A stretch of DNA of 64,000 nucleotides from Bimastos eiseni (taxonomy: Eukaryota; Annelida; Clitellata; Crassiclitellata; Lumbricidae), in assembly GCA_959347315.1 (NCBI GenBank), contig OY365806.1, positions 36,822,264 to 36,886,263 on the forward strand, in the 5' to 3' direction. The stretch's first letter is position 1. Every line of letters starts with the position of its first letter. Made by a program: the position numbers and the translations under genes. The notes beneath the pieces are model-generated. The model saw nothing but the letters and a program-made list of their open reading frames with translations, did no database searches and was not told the origin of the DNA. Of the stretch, positions 24,421 through 35,395 are shown piece by piece.

Positions 24421-24460
24421 ATATATAAATATATATATAACATGATAAATTATATATATT
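24375..24460. repeat. (TA)n microsatellite
   Basis: Alternating TA with minor interruptions, immediately left of the assembly gap region. Confidence 0.95.
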
Positions 24461-24546
24461 TGCGCCAAAGGCGGTTGATATCGGTCGCAAGGGGTCGTTG
24501 GTGATGCGACGCTGTCCATGTAATAAAACAGTGACAAAGATTATTG

Positions 24547-24746
24547 NNNNNNNNNNNNNNNNNNNNNNNNNNNNNNNNNNNNNNNNNNNNNNNNNNNNNN
24601 NNNNNNNNNNNNNNNNNNNNNNNNNNNNNNNNNNNNNNNNNNNNNNNNNNNNNNNNNNNNNNNNNNNNNNNNNNNNNNNNNNNNNNNNNNNNNNNNNNNN
24701 NNNNNNNNNNNNNNNNNNNNNNNNNNNNNNNNNNNNNNNNNNNNNN
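24547..24746. other. Assembly gap of 200 N
   Basis: Exactly 200 undetermined bases, directly left of a long GAA tract. A round number next to a simple repeat suggests a placeholder, so the true distance is unknown. Confidence 0.99.
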
Positions 24747-24765
24747 AAAAGGTGATGAGAGAGTG

Positions 24766-25262
24766 AGAAGAAGAAGAAGAAGAAGAAGAAGAAGAAGAAG
24801 AAGAAGAAGAAGAAGAAGAAGAAGAAGAAGAAGAAAGAAGAAGAAAAGAAGAAGAAGAAGAAGAAGAAGAAGAAGAAGAAGAAGAAGAAGAAGAAGAAGA
24901 AGAAGAAGAAGAAGAAGAAGAAGAAGGAAGAAGAAGAAGAAGAAGAAGAAGAAGAAGAAGAAGAAGAAGAAGAAGAAGAAGAAGAAGAAGAAGAAGAAGA
25001 AGAAGAAGAAGAAGAAGAAGAAGAAGAAGAAGAAGAAGAAGAAGAAGAAGAAGAAGAAGAAGAAGAAGAAGAAGAAGAAGAAGAAGAAGAAGAAGAAGAA
25101 GAAGAAGAAGAAGAAGAAGAAGAAGAAGAAGAAGAAGAAGAAGAAGAGAAGAAGAAGAAGAAGAAGAAGAAGAAGAAGAAGAAGAAGAAGAAGAAGAAGA
25201 GAGAAGAGAAGAAGAAGAAGAAGAAGAAAGAAGAAGAAGAAGAAGAAGAAGAAGAAGAAAAT
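24766..25262 (+). repeat. (GAA)n tract, about 500 bp
   Basis: Around 160 GAA/AAG triplets on the plus strand with a few one- or two-base interruptions (near 24833, 24845, 24926, 25146, 25200, 25229). Purine-only DNA continues less regularly to about 25500. Poly-Lys, poly-Arg or poly-Phe frames across it are artefacts. Confidence 0.97.
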
Positions 25263-25499
25263 GAAACGGAAAAGAAGAAGAAAGAAGAAAAAGAAAAAGA
25301 AGGTTGGAAGAATCAGTATGGAAGAAGGAAAGGGACCTGAAGAAGGAGGCGGACGATTGGAAGCAGTGGAAGGAGGAGAAGAGGGAGTTGGGATGGAGTA
25401 GAAGAAGAGGAAGAAGGACATGATGAGAATTGGTAGAAATGGAAGGAAGATGACAGCGAGGAAGAAAAGAGGCAGGAGGTGAAGGAAAAAGGAGTATGA

Positions 25500-26756
25500 C
25501 AAGGAACTAGAGTAGGCTGAGAAACTTGCCGAATAGGATGGAGGATTTGTGTCGTAAAGTCGAATTTAAAATAAGATACCTAATTATTGTATTTATATAT
25601 TTATTTATTCGTAAATATCTGCTTGATGAGTTTTTCCATTAATTAATTCAGACTTCCATAGTGCTCTAGGTGTCGGTCATATCCATTTAGTGAGGATTGA
25701 GACTTCGCAGCATATTTGTGTATAATGTTGCCTATAAACTCAGAATTCAAACCTATAAGCATATAATTATGCATGTAAAGATGCGTTTAGGTGATAGAAT
25801 TACGACTGAAGCAGGCATAAATACATATGATCTGCCATGTGAGAAAATAAATTTTTTATTACATCAAATCAATATATATACATATATATATATATATAAT
25901 GTACATTTGCGTGTGTGCTGGAGCTCACGCAAAAGCAAAAACCAAGGACAAGTTGAGACAATGTCTAGAATTAGCAGATACTGGCGTATACTCAAGAGAC
26001 TCGTTGCCAGCAAATGTTTTGTGATAGAGCACTTTAGGCATACACGTGATTGTGGCCAATTTCAATAACATACACAATCATTACACACGTACATGCGCAG
26101 TGAGCGCGCACAATGCATTTAGTTTTATGCCCGAGAGTTTCTGTGAGCACGTGACATAATTATGTCAGCAATATATTGTCTGCAAGGCTCTATTCAGAAT
26201 TCTTAACCGGTTTCGGTTTCATTGATCGCGCAATTAACAGCGCAGAGTTCTTGGATGTTTAGGCGTTCACTGAAAGTAATATTTATAAACATAACAAGGG
26301 TTTTAATTGGTTAAGATGAAATTCAGCTTCTGCATTAAAACGCTGCAAATTAGCCCAAAGCACCTAATAGCGGGTGATGGAACAAAATCCTTGAAGTTCA
26401 TCCATCGAACAAATTCAATGTAGAACTTCTTCAGCGCCGCGTTAAAAACGCATGAGAATCATGTGGATAGTGGCATGACAGCGATTGTGTTCTGGCCCCA
26501 CTGCATGGTGTCTGCTCTGAGCAGACCTGACTTCTAAGAGTGTATGCATAGCCAATTGCCTCGACCAAATGCACATTAATTATTCTCATCCCTTCTTCCT
26601 TCATTCGGAGCCTTCGGTGCTGCGCATGCGCGGAATCTTAAAGAATTATTGTCGACTGCCTTTTCTGACGAGAATGCAATCATTTCCAGCAGACATTCTA
26701 TGAAATACGGAGAGACACACGTGTACCGGCAAATGTACATGTAGTATACGTAAAGC
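25500..26756. other. Spacer, no gene identified
   Basis: AT-rich DNA with a short (TA)n at 25874-25899. No recognised coding or RNA feature. Confidence 0.4.
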
Positions 26757-26767
26757 GACAGACAGAC

Positions 26768-26798
<31 letters not shown>

Positions 26799-26850
26799 CA
26801 GAGAGAGACAGAGAGAGACAAAGAGAGAAAGAGACAGAGAGAGCAGTATG
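26757..26850 (+). repeat. (GACA/GAGA)n repeat
   Basis: GACAGACAGAGAGAGA-type purine-rich array, about 90 bp. Confidence 0.95.
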
Positions 26851-26998
26851 GGTTGGAGACCCAAGGGAAGGGAGAAGATTGCTGAGGGAGGCTTTCAATA
26901 TTTCAGCGTGTGGTCTTACGCATCTTTCATAGTCCATATAATGCCCATACGTTGTGAAAAGACTGACGCTTATGCGATAGGCAGCAGCGTAAAACATT

Positions 26999-27050
26999 TA
27001 TCCACACTCATCATATGTATATAGATATATATATATGATGAGTGTGGATA
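26999..27050. repeat. Perfect inverted repeat, 18-bp arms, 16-nt loop
   Basis: Left arm TATCCACACTCATCATAT (26999-27016) is the exact reverse complement of 27033-27050. The loop is AT-rich, and a TA run follows on the right. It could extrude as a cruciform or be a decayed palindromic element. Confidence 0.85.
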
Positions 27051-27289
27051 TATATATATATATTACATGTATATATATTACATATCTTCAAGGTAGAGTG
27101 ATCTTTACTATATGGATATAATATACATGGTATGGATGATGGTTGTTTTATCATGCATCTGCACAGCAACGTCTATTATAAGCAATGCAAAATAGACGCA
27201 TTGTATAAAGAGCCTATTATAAGGGTGCTTTTAATCTATAATATATGGCCATAGCACTATATCAACGTGTGTGGACTAATGGATGGACG

Positions 27290-28080
27290 AACGGATGGAT
27301 GAATGAGTGAATGGATGAATGAGTGAATGGATGAATGAGTGAATGGATGAATGAGTGAATGGATGAATGAGTGAGTGGATGAATGAGTGAATGGATGAAT
27401 GAGTGAATGGATGAATGAGTGAATGGATGAATGAGTGAATGGATGAATGAGTGAATGGATGAATGAGTGAGTGGATGAATGAGTGAATGGATGAATGAGT
27501 GAATGGATGAATGAGTGAATGGATGAATGAGTGAATGGATGAATGAGTGAATGGATGAATGAGTGAATGGATGAATGAGTGAATGGATGAATGAGTGAAT
27601 GGATGAATGAGTGAATGGATGAATGAGTGAATGGATGAATGAGTGAATGGATGAATGAGTGAGTGGATGAATGAGTGAATGGATGAATGAGTGAATGGAT
27701 GAATGAGTGAATGGATGAATGAGTGAATGGATGAATGAGTGAATGGATGAATGAGTGAGTGGATGAATGAGTGAATGGATGAATGAGTGAATGGATGAAT
27801 GAGTGAATGGATGAATGAGTGAATGGATGAATGAGTGAATGGATGAATGAGTGAATGGATGAATGAGTGAATGGATGAATGAGTGAATGGATGAATGAGT
27901 GAATGGATGAATGAGTGAATGGATGAATGAGTGAATGGATGAATGAGTGAGTGGATGAATGAGTGAATGGATGAATGAGTGAATGGATGAATGAGTGAGT
28001 GGATGAATGAGTGAATGGATGAATGAGTGAATGGATGAATGAGTGAATGGATGAATGAGTGAGTGGATGGATGAGTGAGT
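27290..28080 (+). repeat. 16-bp minisatellite with higher-order structure
   Basis: About 49 copies of a 16-bp unit GAATGGATGAATGAGT. A variant with GAGTGGATG replaces GAATGGATG at 27371, 27467, 27659, 27755, 27947, 27995, 28059 and 28075. The first five spacings (96, 192, 96, 192) imply a 288-bp higher-order unit of 18 monomers. The very long Ser-Ile-His frames on the minus strand arise because the repeat has no stops there. Confidence 0.95.
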
Positions 28081-28415
28081 GGATGGATGGATGGATGAAT
28101 TGATTGATGGATAGACTGATGGACTGATTAGTGAGTGAGTGTACGAATAAATGGATGAATGGATGGATGGATGGATGAAAGGATGGATGAATGGATGGTG
28201 GATGGATGGATGGATGAATGGATAGTGTATGGATGGATGGATGGATCGATGGATCGACGGACGGATGGATGAATGGATGGTGGATGGATGGAAGTAAGTA
28301 AGGATAAATGAATTGATTGATGGATGAATGGTTGAACTGATGAGTAGGTTGGTGGATGGATGGATAGTTGATTGAATGGATGGGCGGATGGATTGGTGGG
28401 TGGATGTGAGGGGTG
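28081..28415 (+). repeat. (GGAT)n degenerate array
   Basis: GGATGGATGGAT with GAAT and GATT variants. It continues the minisatellite and decays toward 28415, so the 16-bp unit probably arose from this tetranucleotide. Confidence 0.9.
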
Positions 28416-28754
28416 GATGCCACTGGTTAGTGCGTGATAGTCGTGTAATGAAGCCAATGTCTGTCGTTCTTACTCTGTTGGCTTTGCAAAAGTCGTCTTC
28501 GTTATCTGAGCGTCCGGTTATTACGTCAGTGTCTGAAAGCGAGCGTGTCTGCGTGTGACAGAAGGAAAGAGACAGAAGGATACAGAGAGAAGGACTAAGG
28601 GAGGAGGTGGCGGAAGTAAGACAGACATGGACACGCAAGCAAACATCTATGCAGAAGCAGACAAATGCAGAAAGATAGGTTGACAACGTATACAGGATGA
28701 GACACAGAATAATCGACATAGACACAAGAGTACAGGCAAATGTACACGTAGTAT

Positions 28755-29023
28755 GTGTGGAGACAGAGAGAGAGACAGACAGAGACAGAGACAGAGAGAG
28801 ACAGAGAGAGACAGAGAGAGACAGAGAGACATAGAGGGACAGAGAGAGACAGAGAGAGACAGAGAGACATAGAGGGACAGAGAGAGACAGAGAGAGACAG
28901 AGAGACATAGAGGGACAGAGAGAGACAGAGAGAGACAAAGAGAGACAGAGAGAGACAGAGAGAGACAGAGAGAGACAGAGAGAGTAGAGAGAGAGAAAGA
29001 GATAGATAGATAGATAGATAGAC

Positions 29024-29056
<33 letters not shown>

Positions 29057-29134
29057 CAAAGAGAGACAGAGAGAGACAGAGAGAGACAGAGAGAGTAGAG
29101 AGAGAGAAAGAGATAGATAGATAGATAGATAGAC

Positions 29135-29167
<33 letters not shown>

Positions 29168-29205
29168 GAAAGACAGAAACAGAGACAGAGACAGAGAGAG
29201 ACGCA
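28755..29205 (+). repeat. (GAGACA)n purine-rich repeat with 38-bp and 111-bp higher-order units
   Basis: GACAGAGAGA background. CATAGAGGGA recurs at 28830, 28868 and 28906 (38-bp period). A segment with AGAGAGTAGAGAGAG and GATAGATAGATAG is duplicated with a 111-bp shift (28981 and 29092). Long Leu-Ser frames on the minus strand are artefacts. Confidence 0.92.
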
Positions 29206-29762
29206 GAAAGCAACATACAGATTGAGAGAAGCAAGAGATCCTTGTGTTTATTCTCTGCGTGGATCGCTTGGTTTCGGTCAGCGCTGGGTGAGGAGGACAT
29301 GAGCAGCATACTCAGCAGAGTCGTTCGTTCGCTGACTTTTACGGTCAGTCGTTGCTGGATACTTGGTCACTAATTAACGACCTCTCTTCCGCCAGAGTTA
29401 ACTGTCCACTGGGCAGTTCAGAGGGACGAAGATGAATGGAAAGAAGGAGGAGAGAACGAATGAAAGTGGTCGGGGTCAGCCATGCAGACATAGAGAACGG
29501 TTTGAGAGACAGACAGGCAGACTTACAGAAAGAAAGAAAGATGGAGAACAGGAAAAACGACAGATGGACTGGTATAGACAAGGATGGTCGAGCGGTGAGA
29601 CAGTGAGAACGAAAGAGACACAAGGATAGTCAGCGTTGACAGTGAGAGAAAGTGAGAGAAAGAGACAGAGAGAGAACGCAGAGTTAGACAGATTGAACGA
29701 TGGAAGATCGGAAACGCGATTGGTGACATCGCTAATTGAGGAAAATGGAGAGCTGGAGAAAA

Positions 29763-29882
29763 GATATATATCTATATATATATATTTTATATATATATAT
29801 ATATTCTCTCTCTACATCTTTTACAAATATATATATATTTTATATATATATATATATATTTAAAAAACGTAGAGAGAGAATG
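29763..29882. repeat. (TA)n pair in an inverted arrangement
   Basis: Two ATATATTTTATATAT blocks flank an unpaired middle. ATTCTCTCTCTAC (29802-29814) is the reverse complement of GTAGAGAGAGAAT (29869-29881), so the segment can fold into a hairpin. Confidence 0.75.
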
Positions 29883-30930
29883 CAACATTAAGAGAAGAGA
29901 GAAAGATAGCTGAGCGACTGAAGGAATTAGAAACGAAGGTCAGACGAGAGGAGGGTGAGAGAGGCAGAGTGACGGTTGGAGGGAATCGGACATGATACAC
30001 ATGTACCTCTGGCAAATTCACTGGTCCCAGGCAACCTTGATTACTGTAACTCGCCTCTTGTTGGTATTCAAAATTCTTTATCCTGAAACTGATGTGGAGC
30101 AGGACAAAGGAAGCGAAATTGCACATCGCAATCACTAACTTCTATTGCGCCTGTGGGCAATGCACAAGACATCAGTCGATGGCACACCGAAATGAAACAG
30201 TAATCATGATAATATTGTCATAGAAACGGGAATGCAACGTCTAATTACAACTGTGCCCATGATAATATTATATACCGAATTACAAATACCAATTACGTTT
30301 TATGGGAAACACAGGGTGCAATCAAAAGTAGGGCTCAAGGTATATGAGCACCATCAGTTAACTCAACAAATTACAGTAGCGCAGTTTCAAAGATTTAAGC
30401 CATTTAAATTTTATAAGTTATTTTTGTTGATTGTACCCTAGAAGTAGCAGAGTAGTTAGTAGCTTCCATACCGACGATGCTATATAAATTGTCGTAATAT
30501 CAATAATGATTACACTTGTAAAAGTGTCCAATGGAAGAAATCCAGTCTTTGATGGGCTAATGAATTTATTTTCCACCACTCGAGACTGAACCTCTTCAGA
30601 CAGAGGTAGACTGTGGTCAACAGCCCTTCAAACGAGTCACAACTCTCAATGCAATGTGGATTATCGTATCAACATCAGCGTAGAAATGGCATCCCGTGTA
30701 ACAAACGTCCCGATCTACGTAACATCTTGACTTCATCGAAAACTCTTGGTTTTCCGGTTACGTCCACTTACATGTTCATTTATTCTGCCATAATTTCTAA
30801 TGAATTTAGCACAATACCGTGTGTCTTCACCTAGAGCCCACAAAGTCGACCGTTGTCAGAATATGTTTGAAGAAGAGACGACTCGCAAATGCATTGACGT
30901 ATTCAGTTAGGGAAATAAAGGTATTTTAGA
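29883..30930. other. Spacer, no gene identified
   Basis: Ordinary AT-rich DNA. Short frames only, with no recognised domain. Confidence 0.4.
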
Positions 30931-31790
30931 AAGACGCAAATAATGAGGAAGAAAGGGCCAGAAATTTAAAAAAAGGGCAAAGAAGAGGGAATAGACTAGA
31001 AAGATATAGAAATAATGGCGAGTAAGAGGAGTAGAAAGAGAGGAACGAGGAAGACTGAGATGATGACGTGAAATAGGAGGATAAGAAGGAAAATTAAAAG
31101 AAACGAGGACAAGACAGTGAAGAAGGTGACGGAGAAGAAGGCAGACGCGAGGAGGACAAAACGAAGTGGACTAGAAGGATGAAGGAAGATGAAAAGAAGA
31201 AAAGCCAGCAGGAAGAGAAAGCAGAATGAGAGGACAAAGAAATGTAGAAGCAGAGAATTCGCGATGCAGAAGATGAAAATAACGCAAAGGTATGACGAGG
31301 AACGAGAAGACTGGGAGAACGGGAAAATGAGGAGAACGGGAAAATGAGGAGAACGGGAAAATGAGGAGAACGGGAAAATGAGGAGTGAGAAAGTGAGGAG
31401 AACGGGAAAACGAGGAGTGAGAAGATGGGTAGAACGGGAAAATGAAGAAAACGGGAAGATGAATATCGCGAGAAGATGAGGAGAATGGAAAGATGAGGAA
31501 AACGGGAAGATGTGGAGCGAGAAGATGAGGAGAATGAAAAGATGAGAAGCGAGACGATGAGAAGAACGGAAAGACGAGGAACGAGAGGATGAGGCGAACG
31601 GGAAGATGAGGAGCGAGAAGAAGAAGAGATCGGTAAGATGAAGAGCGAGCAGATGAGAAGAATTGGAAGATGAGGAGTGAGAAGATGAGAAGAATGAGAT
31701 GATAAAGAGTGAGAAGATGAGGAAAAACGGGAAGATTAAGAACCGAGGATACCAGGAGAACGGGAAGTGTTGTTGTAGTGAAAGAGAAGA
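30931..31790 (+). repeat. Long purine-rich tract with GAACGGGAAAATGAGGA minisatellite
   Basis: About 860 bp almost entirely purine on the plus strand. Around 31315-31385 a 17-bp unit (GAGAACGGGAAAATGAG) is perfectly repeated, and variants continue to about 31750. Open minus-strand frames rich in Ser, Phe and Leu are compositional artefacts. Confidence 0.9.
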
Positions 31791-32079
31791 AGACATTGTA
31801 ATAGAACAGACGACGCGTCATAAAAGTTCACATAATATTATGCGTTTGCCATTTCCGATATGTGCACCGAAATAACCCCAGTAGTGCCTATGCCTATGCC
31901 ATGTTCACATTTATGTAGCGACCGCCAGGTGATGCTACTCAGACGATAATATAACATCAGCAATGCACGTTTATCAGTCACCTCTATCAGCAGTAATCCT
32001 TGGCGTAGGATGATTTTTTGGTTGAGGAGCGAACACGGTCGATTTATTTCAATGACTTCAGACCAAAACTCATTTGTGA

Positions 32080-32276
32080 TTGTCTATACACAATTCCGTT
32101 TATGCATTTCCACACTTTTACAGCTATTCAATCGAAACCTGTGCCGTTCGCTCGGGGAACACCTGGAACACCCAGTAAAATGAGCAAAGGGTTTGGTGAA
32201 CCCGCGGCCGCCTTCTTCCTCTTCTCCAGAGCCAAAAACCTGTCTCAACCCGTGCAACGCCGGGTTCCCAAACTAG
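32080..32276 (+). mobile_element. Helitron-like 3' end, family H1 copy A
   Basis: Shares TTTATGCATTTCCACACTTT, ACAGCTATTCAATCGAAACC, GCTCGGGGAACACC and CCAAAAACCTGTCT with copies at 61636-61800 and 61905-62087. Ends with a hairpin (AACCCG 32247-32252 / CGGGTT 32261-32266), then CTAG followed by T. A terminal hairpin plus CTRR-3' and host T is the Helitron signature. The 5' end (TC) was not located. Confidence 0.5.
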
Positions 32277-32719
32277 TTATTTAATATAATTGGCTTTATC
32301 TTGCCCGGTTTCTCTAGATTTCCCTTGCTATGTTCTTTATTTCTTTTATTTGAATCCACAGGGATTTGATCCGAAGCATTTGGTGACGGCCCTGCACCTT
32401 ATAACTGTTACTATAATCATACCCTGTGGAGGACCAGAAAACTTAGGTGCAAGAATCGCCTTATGCTTTCAGCCACCCTATAAGACTTGCTACTTTGTTA
32501 TTTCTCACGTATGCAGTTTATGCACGTAATCGTACTTAACTTCTTATTTGTGATCTCGATTTTATTTTGCGCCTTTTCAGGAGCGACAGATCAAAGGCGG
32601 TTCCAAACAGAAAAAGTACAATAAGAACCACTGTGGGATTTTCAAGCGTTTATAAGAAACTAAAACGTGTCTATATGTGCCGAATTCATCGTGCATGCGC
32701 CGCTTACGCGTATGCAGCC

Positions 32720-32828
<109 letters not shown>

Positions 32829-33174
32829 ATACATATATGTTTCACATTATGCTGTTATCGCCCATGATGAGCTAATGGAGTGTTGGCAATGTCCCGAAGA
32901 GGCAGACTGCGTTCCCACGCTGAAGAATATTATTATTATTATTATGTATTACATATATATACCATATATATGTTATATATTATGTATGTATACATACGGG
33001 CTCATTTATGTTTGTGACCATTACAACCAGACACAGTATGTGCAAGACGTTCGTTTGATGTTTCGGTCCGACTTTTACGGTCGTTGGCGTAATTGCTGAC
33101 TTCAGTTGATAAATTAATGTGTCAGACGGATGTTTGAATGAATGACGCTGTGGCGTTTGCGTATATGTGGTCGT

Positions 33175-33475
33175 CTACTCTATGTCTCTTTCTCTGGGGC
33201 TGTCTCTATCTGTGTCTTACTCTCTCTGTCTCCATATCTGTCTCTTTCTCTGTCTCTATCTGTGTCTGACTCTCTCTGTCTCAGTCTCTTTCTCTGTCTC
33301 TGTTTCTTTCTCTCTTTCTCTGTCTCTATCTGTGTTTGACTCTCTCTGTCTCCGTATCTGTCTCTGACTCTGTGTCTTTCTCTGTCGCTGTCTCTCTGCC
33401 TGTCTCTGCCTCTCCCTCTGTCTCTATCTCTGTCTCTATCTCTGTGTCTCTATCTCTCTGTCTCTGGCATCTCTG
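33175..33475 (+). repeat. (TCTCTG)n pyrimidine-rich array
   Basis: TCTCTGTCTCTATCTGTGTC-type units over about 300 bp. Related TCTCTGTA repeats follow at 34020-34085. Confidence 0.93.
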
Positions 33476-33734
33476 TGACCTTCTGGCAACCGGAACCGTA
33501 TCTCCACTGGACATCTCTGAACGACCTCTCTGGCATGACACATCGCTCTTGAACAAGCGGGTGCCCTCACTTAGCTTTCTAGAGTAGCTCTTTAGAATTC
33601 GCAGTTCACGATTACGATCGTATACGATGTTCTTAAAAGCGTCGCTCAATCAGTTTTTGTGCGTCAACCATGAGATTCAAAACATCGTCAATAGAAAGAG
33701 AAACGGCGGAGGGGAAGAGGGGAAAAGGGAAAGG

Positions 33735-33850
33735 GGAAGAGGGAAGAGGGAAGAGGGAAGAGGGGAGAGAGAAGAGGGAAGAGGGGAGAGAGAAGAGGGA
33801 AGAGGGGAGAGAGAAGAGGGAAGAGGGGAGAGAGAAGAGGGGAGAGGGGA
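33735..33850 (+). repeat. 21-bp purine minisatellite
   Basis: Four to five units of GGGGAGAGAGAAGAGGGAAGA at exact 21-bp spacing. The unit length is a multiple of three, so frames reading Glu-Gly-Arg-Gly-Glu repeats stay open. I treat them as non-coding. Confidence 0.93.
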
Positions 33851-34219
33851 CACAGAAGGACGATTGAAAACTGATTTGGATTTGAATGCAACTATTCCTC
33901 TGTGACTGCCCATTGAAATCAACTTACGAACGTCAATCTCTTCTTGTCTCCCGTTTCCTCCTGCTGTTTCTAATCTGTTTATCACTGCATCAAATCGTAT
34001 CTCTCCATGTCTCGTTGTATATCTCTGTGTCTCTCTCTGTATCTCTTTGTATCTTTCTGTATATCTCCGTATCTCTCTGTATATCTGTCCCTATCGTTGC
34101 CTCCATCTGTGTGCTTGGGTGAGTATATGCGTCAGTGTGCTTGCGTCTCAATAACCTTTGGGTTGATTTAACTCTTTCTGTTGGTCAATGTACCTATATA
34201 TGTACGCACATATATACTA

Positions 34220-35395
34220 CAGGGTGGGCCATTAAACGGTAGAGCCCTCAGTCTTAATGCCAATATTTCGGCCAATAGTAGGAGTTAATAAATGAAATTT
34301 ACAGACGCAAAACTAATTCATATCTACATATAACTGCCAAAATCTACTGAAATATTTAAAACATAACAAAAGTTATATCACTTTTAATGAGTGCAACCAT
34401 GGTTTTTAGATTGTCAAAAAACATTCAACGCAGCAAAAAAGTTACAAAAACGACTTTATGAGGTCACATCTCAAATAATTGCTATAAAAGAAACATCATA
34501 TTGTTTCACATCCTGTGTACAATGTGTCTACCACCAGTAGCCACACATATTATGAGTCTATTTGCAGTATTTGGCAAGTTTTGATGACCTGTTTGGGGGC
34601 CATTGCATCGGTGATAATTTGCCCTAGGACACGACGAAAATCGATGAGGTTCAGATCTTCTTTGGCAAATCTTCTAACCAACGTGCGGCTGATGTTCAAC
34701 TCTGCAGAAATTAGCCGAATATTGAGATGATATCTGATGTTGTTATTTTATGAGCAAATAAGTTCGTCAACATGCTCGATATTTGCTCGGGTTCGAATAG
34801 ATTTCTGCCCTTACAACGTTCCATACCCCATCTCCTATCATCAACGCATTCGTATATTTTTATAAGTGATCAGCTCCAGTGATTTCAGAGTGAGCATTAA
34901 TCACAGCATTTGCTCCAAGATCATGCTCATGGTTCATGAAGTGTCTGTATACGCATTTTATCAGTCATGTTTCTTTTGTTATAAATGCTATCATAAAATG
35001 ATTAATCGCAAAGCATTCTTATTCACCAATTTAATCGACTGTTTGATAGATGACGTCAAAGTGACTTCCATATGCAATAATGTCCAGATTTTTTACAATA
35101 ATAATAATTATGAAGTGTGTTTTATTACAACTACTTGAAATGTGACATCATAAATTCAACTCTGCAGAAATTAGCCGAGTACTTTCTAACTTTTTTACGG
35201 CGTTAAATGTTTTTGGCCATCAAAATCGGTGGTTGTGATATAACATTTGCTCTGTTTGAAATATTTTAGTCAATTTTGGCGGTTATATGCAAATATAAAT
35301 TGGGTTTGAGCCTGTAAAATTTCATTTAATATTTCCAACGTTTGGCCGAAATATTAACAAATAACCATAGGGGTGTACTTTTTTAGCCCACTCTG
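34220..35395 (-). mobile_element. Tc1/mariner-type element (1.18 kb), inactive
   Basis: Flanked by TA on both sides. Ends are CAGGGTGGGCC on the left and, reverse-complemented, CAGAGTGGGCT on the right. The interior encodes a transposase N-terminal fragment on the minus strand (34550-34795). The DDE catalytic region is missing and the frame is broken. A 24-bp sequence is duplicated at 34695-34718 and 35155-35178. Confidence 0.72.
34550..34795 (-). pseudogene. Mariner transposase helix-turn-helix remnant
   Basis: Minus-strand translation gives RTRANIEHVDELICS, then a frame break, then LISAELNISRTLVRRFAKED followed by LNL. That is the N-terminal DNA-binding pattern (S/I-x-E-L-x-I-S-x-x-T-V-x-R-I-L-x-E-D-L) of mariner-type transposases. 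It ends at TAA without any catalytic domain. Confidence 0.68.

Noticed and set aside
24450..25502. 350-residue poly-Phe/poly-Leu frame and the poly-Lys/poly-Arg frame opposite
   Set aside because: Caused by the GAA repeat and translated through 200 N.
27262..28938. Very long minus-strand open frame rich in Ser-Ile-His-Pro and Leu-Ser-Val
   Set aside because: It spans the 16-bp minisatellite and the GAGACA repeats, which simply lack stop codons on that strand. There are no domains, and several frames are open at once.
30996..31821. Minus-strand Ser/Phe/Leu-rich frame resembling a membrane protein
   Set aside because: Composition follows from a purine-rich minisatellite on the plus strand. 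Two overlapping frames look alike and no family motif is present.
33627..33905. Gly-Glu-Arg repeat protein
   Set aside because: The 21-bp purine minisatellite length is a multiple of three, so frames stay open without coding.
34785..34800. GGGTTCGAATAG as a tRNA T-loop (B box)
   Set aside because: No A box, no acceptor pairing and no cloverleaf. It lies in the mariner transposase remnant.
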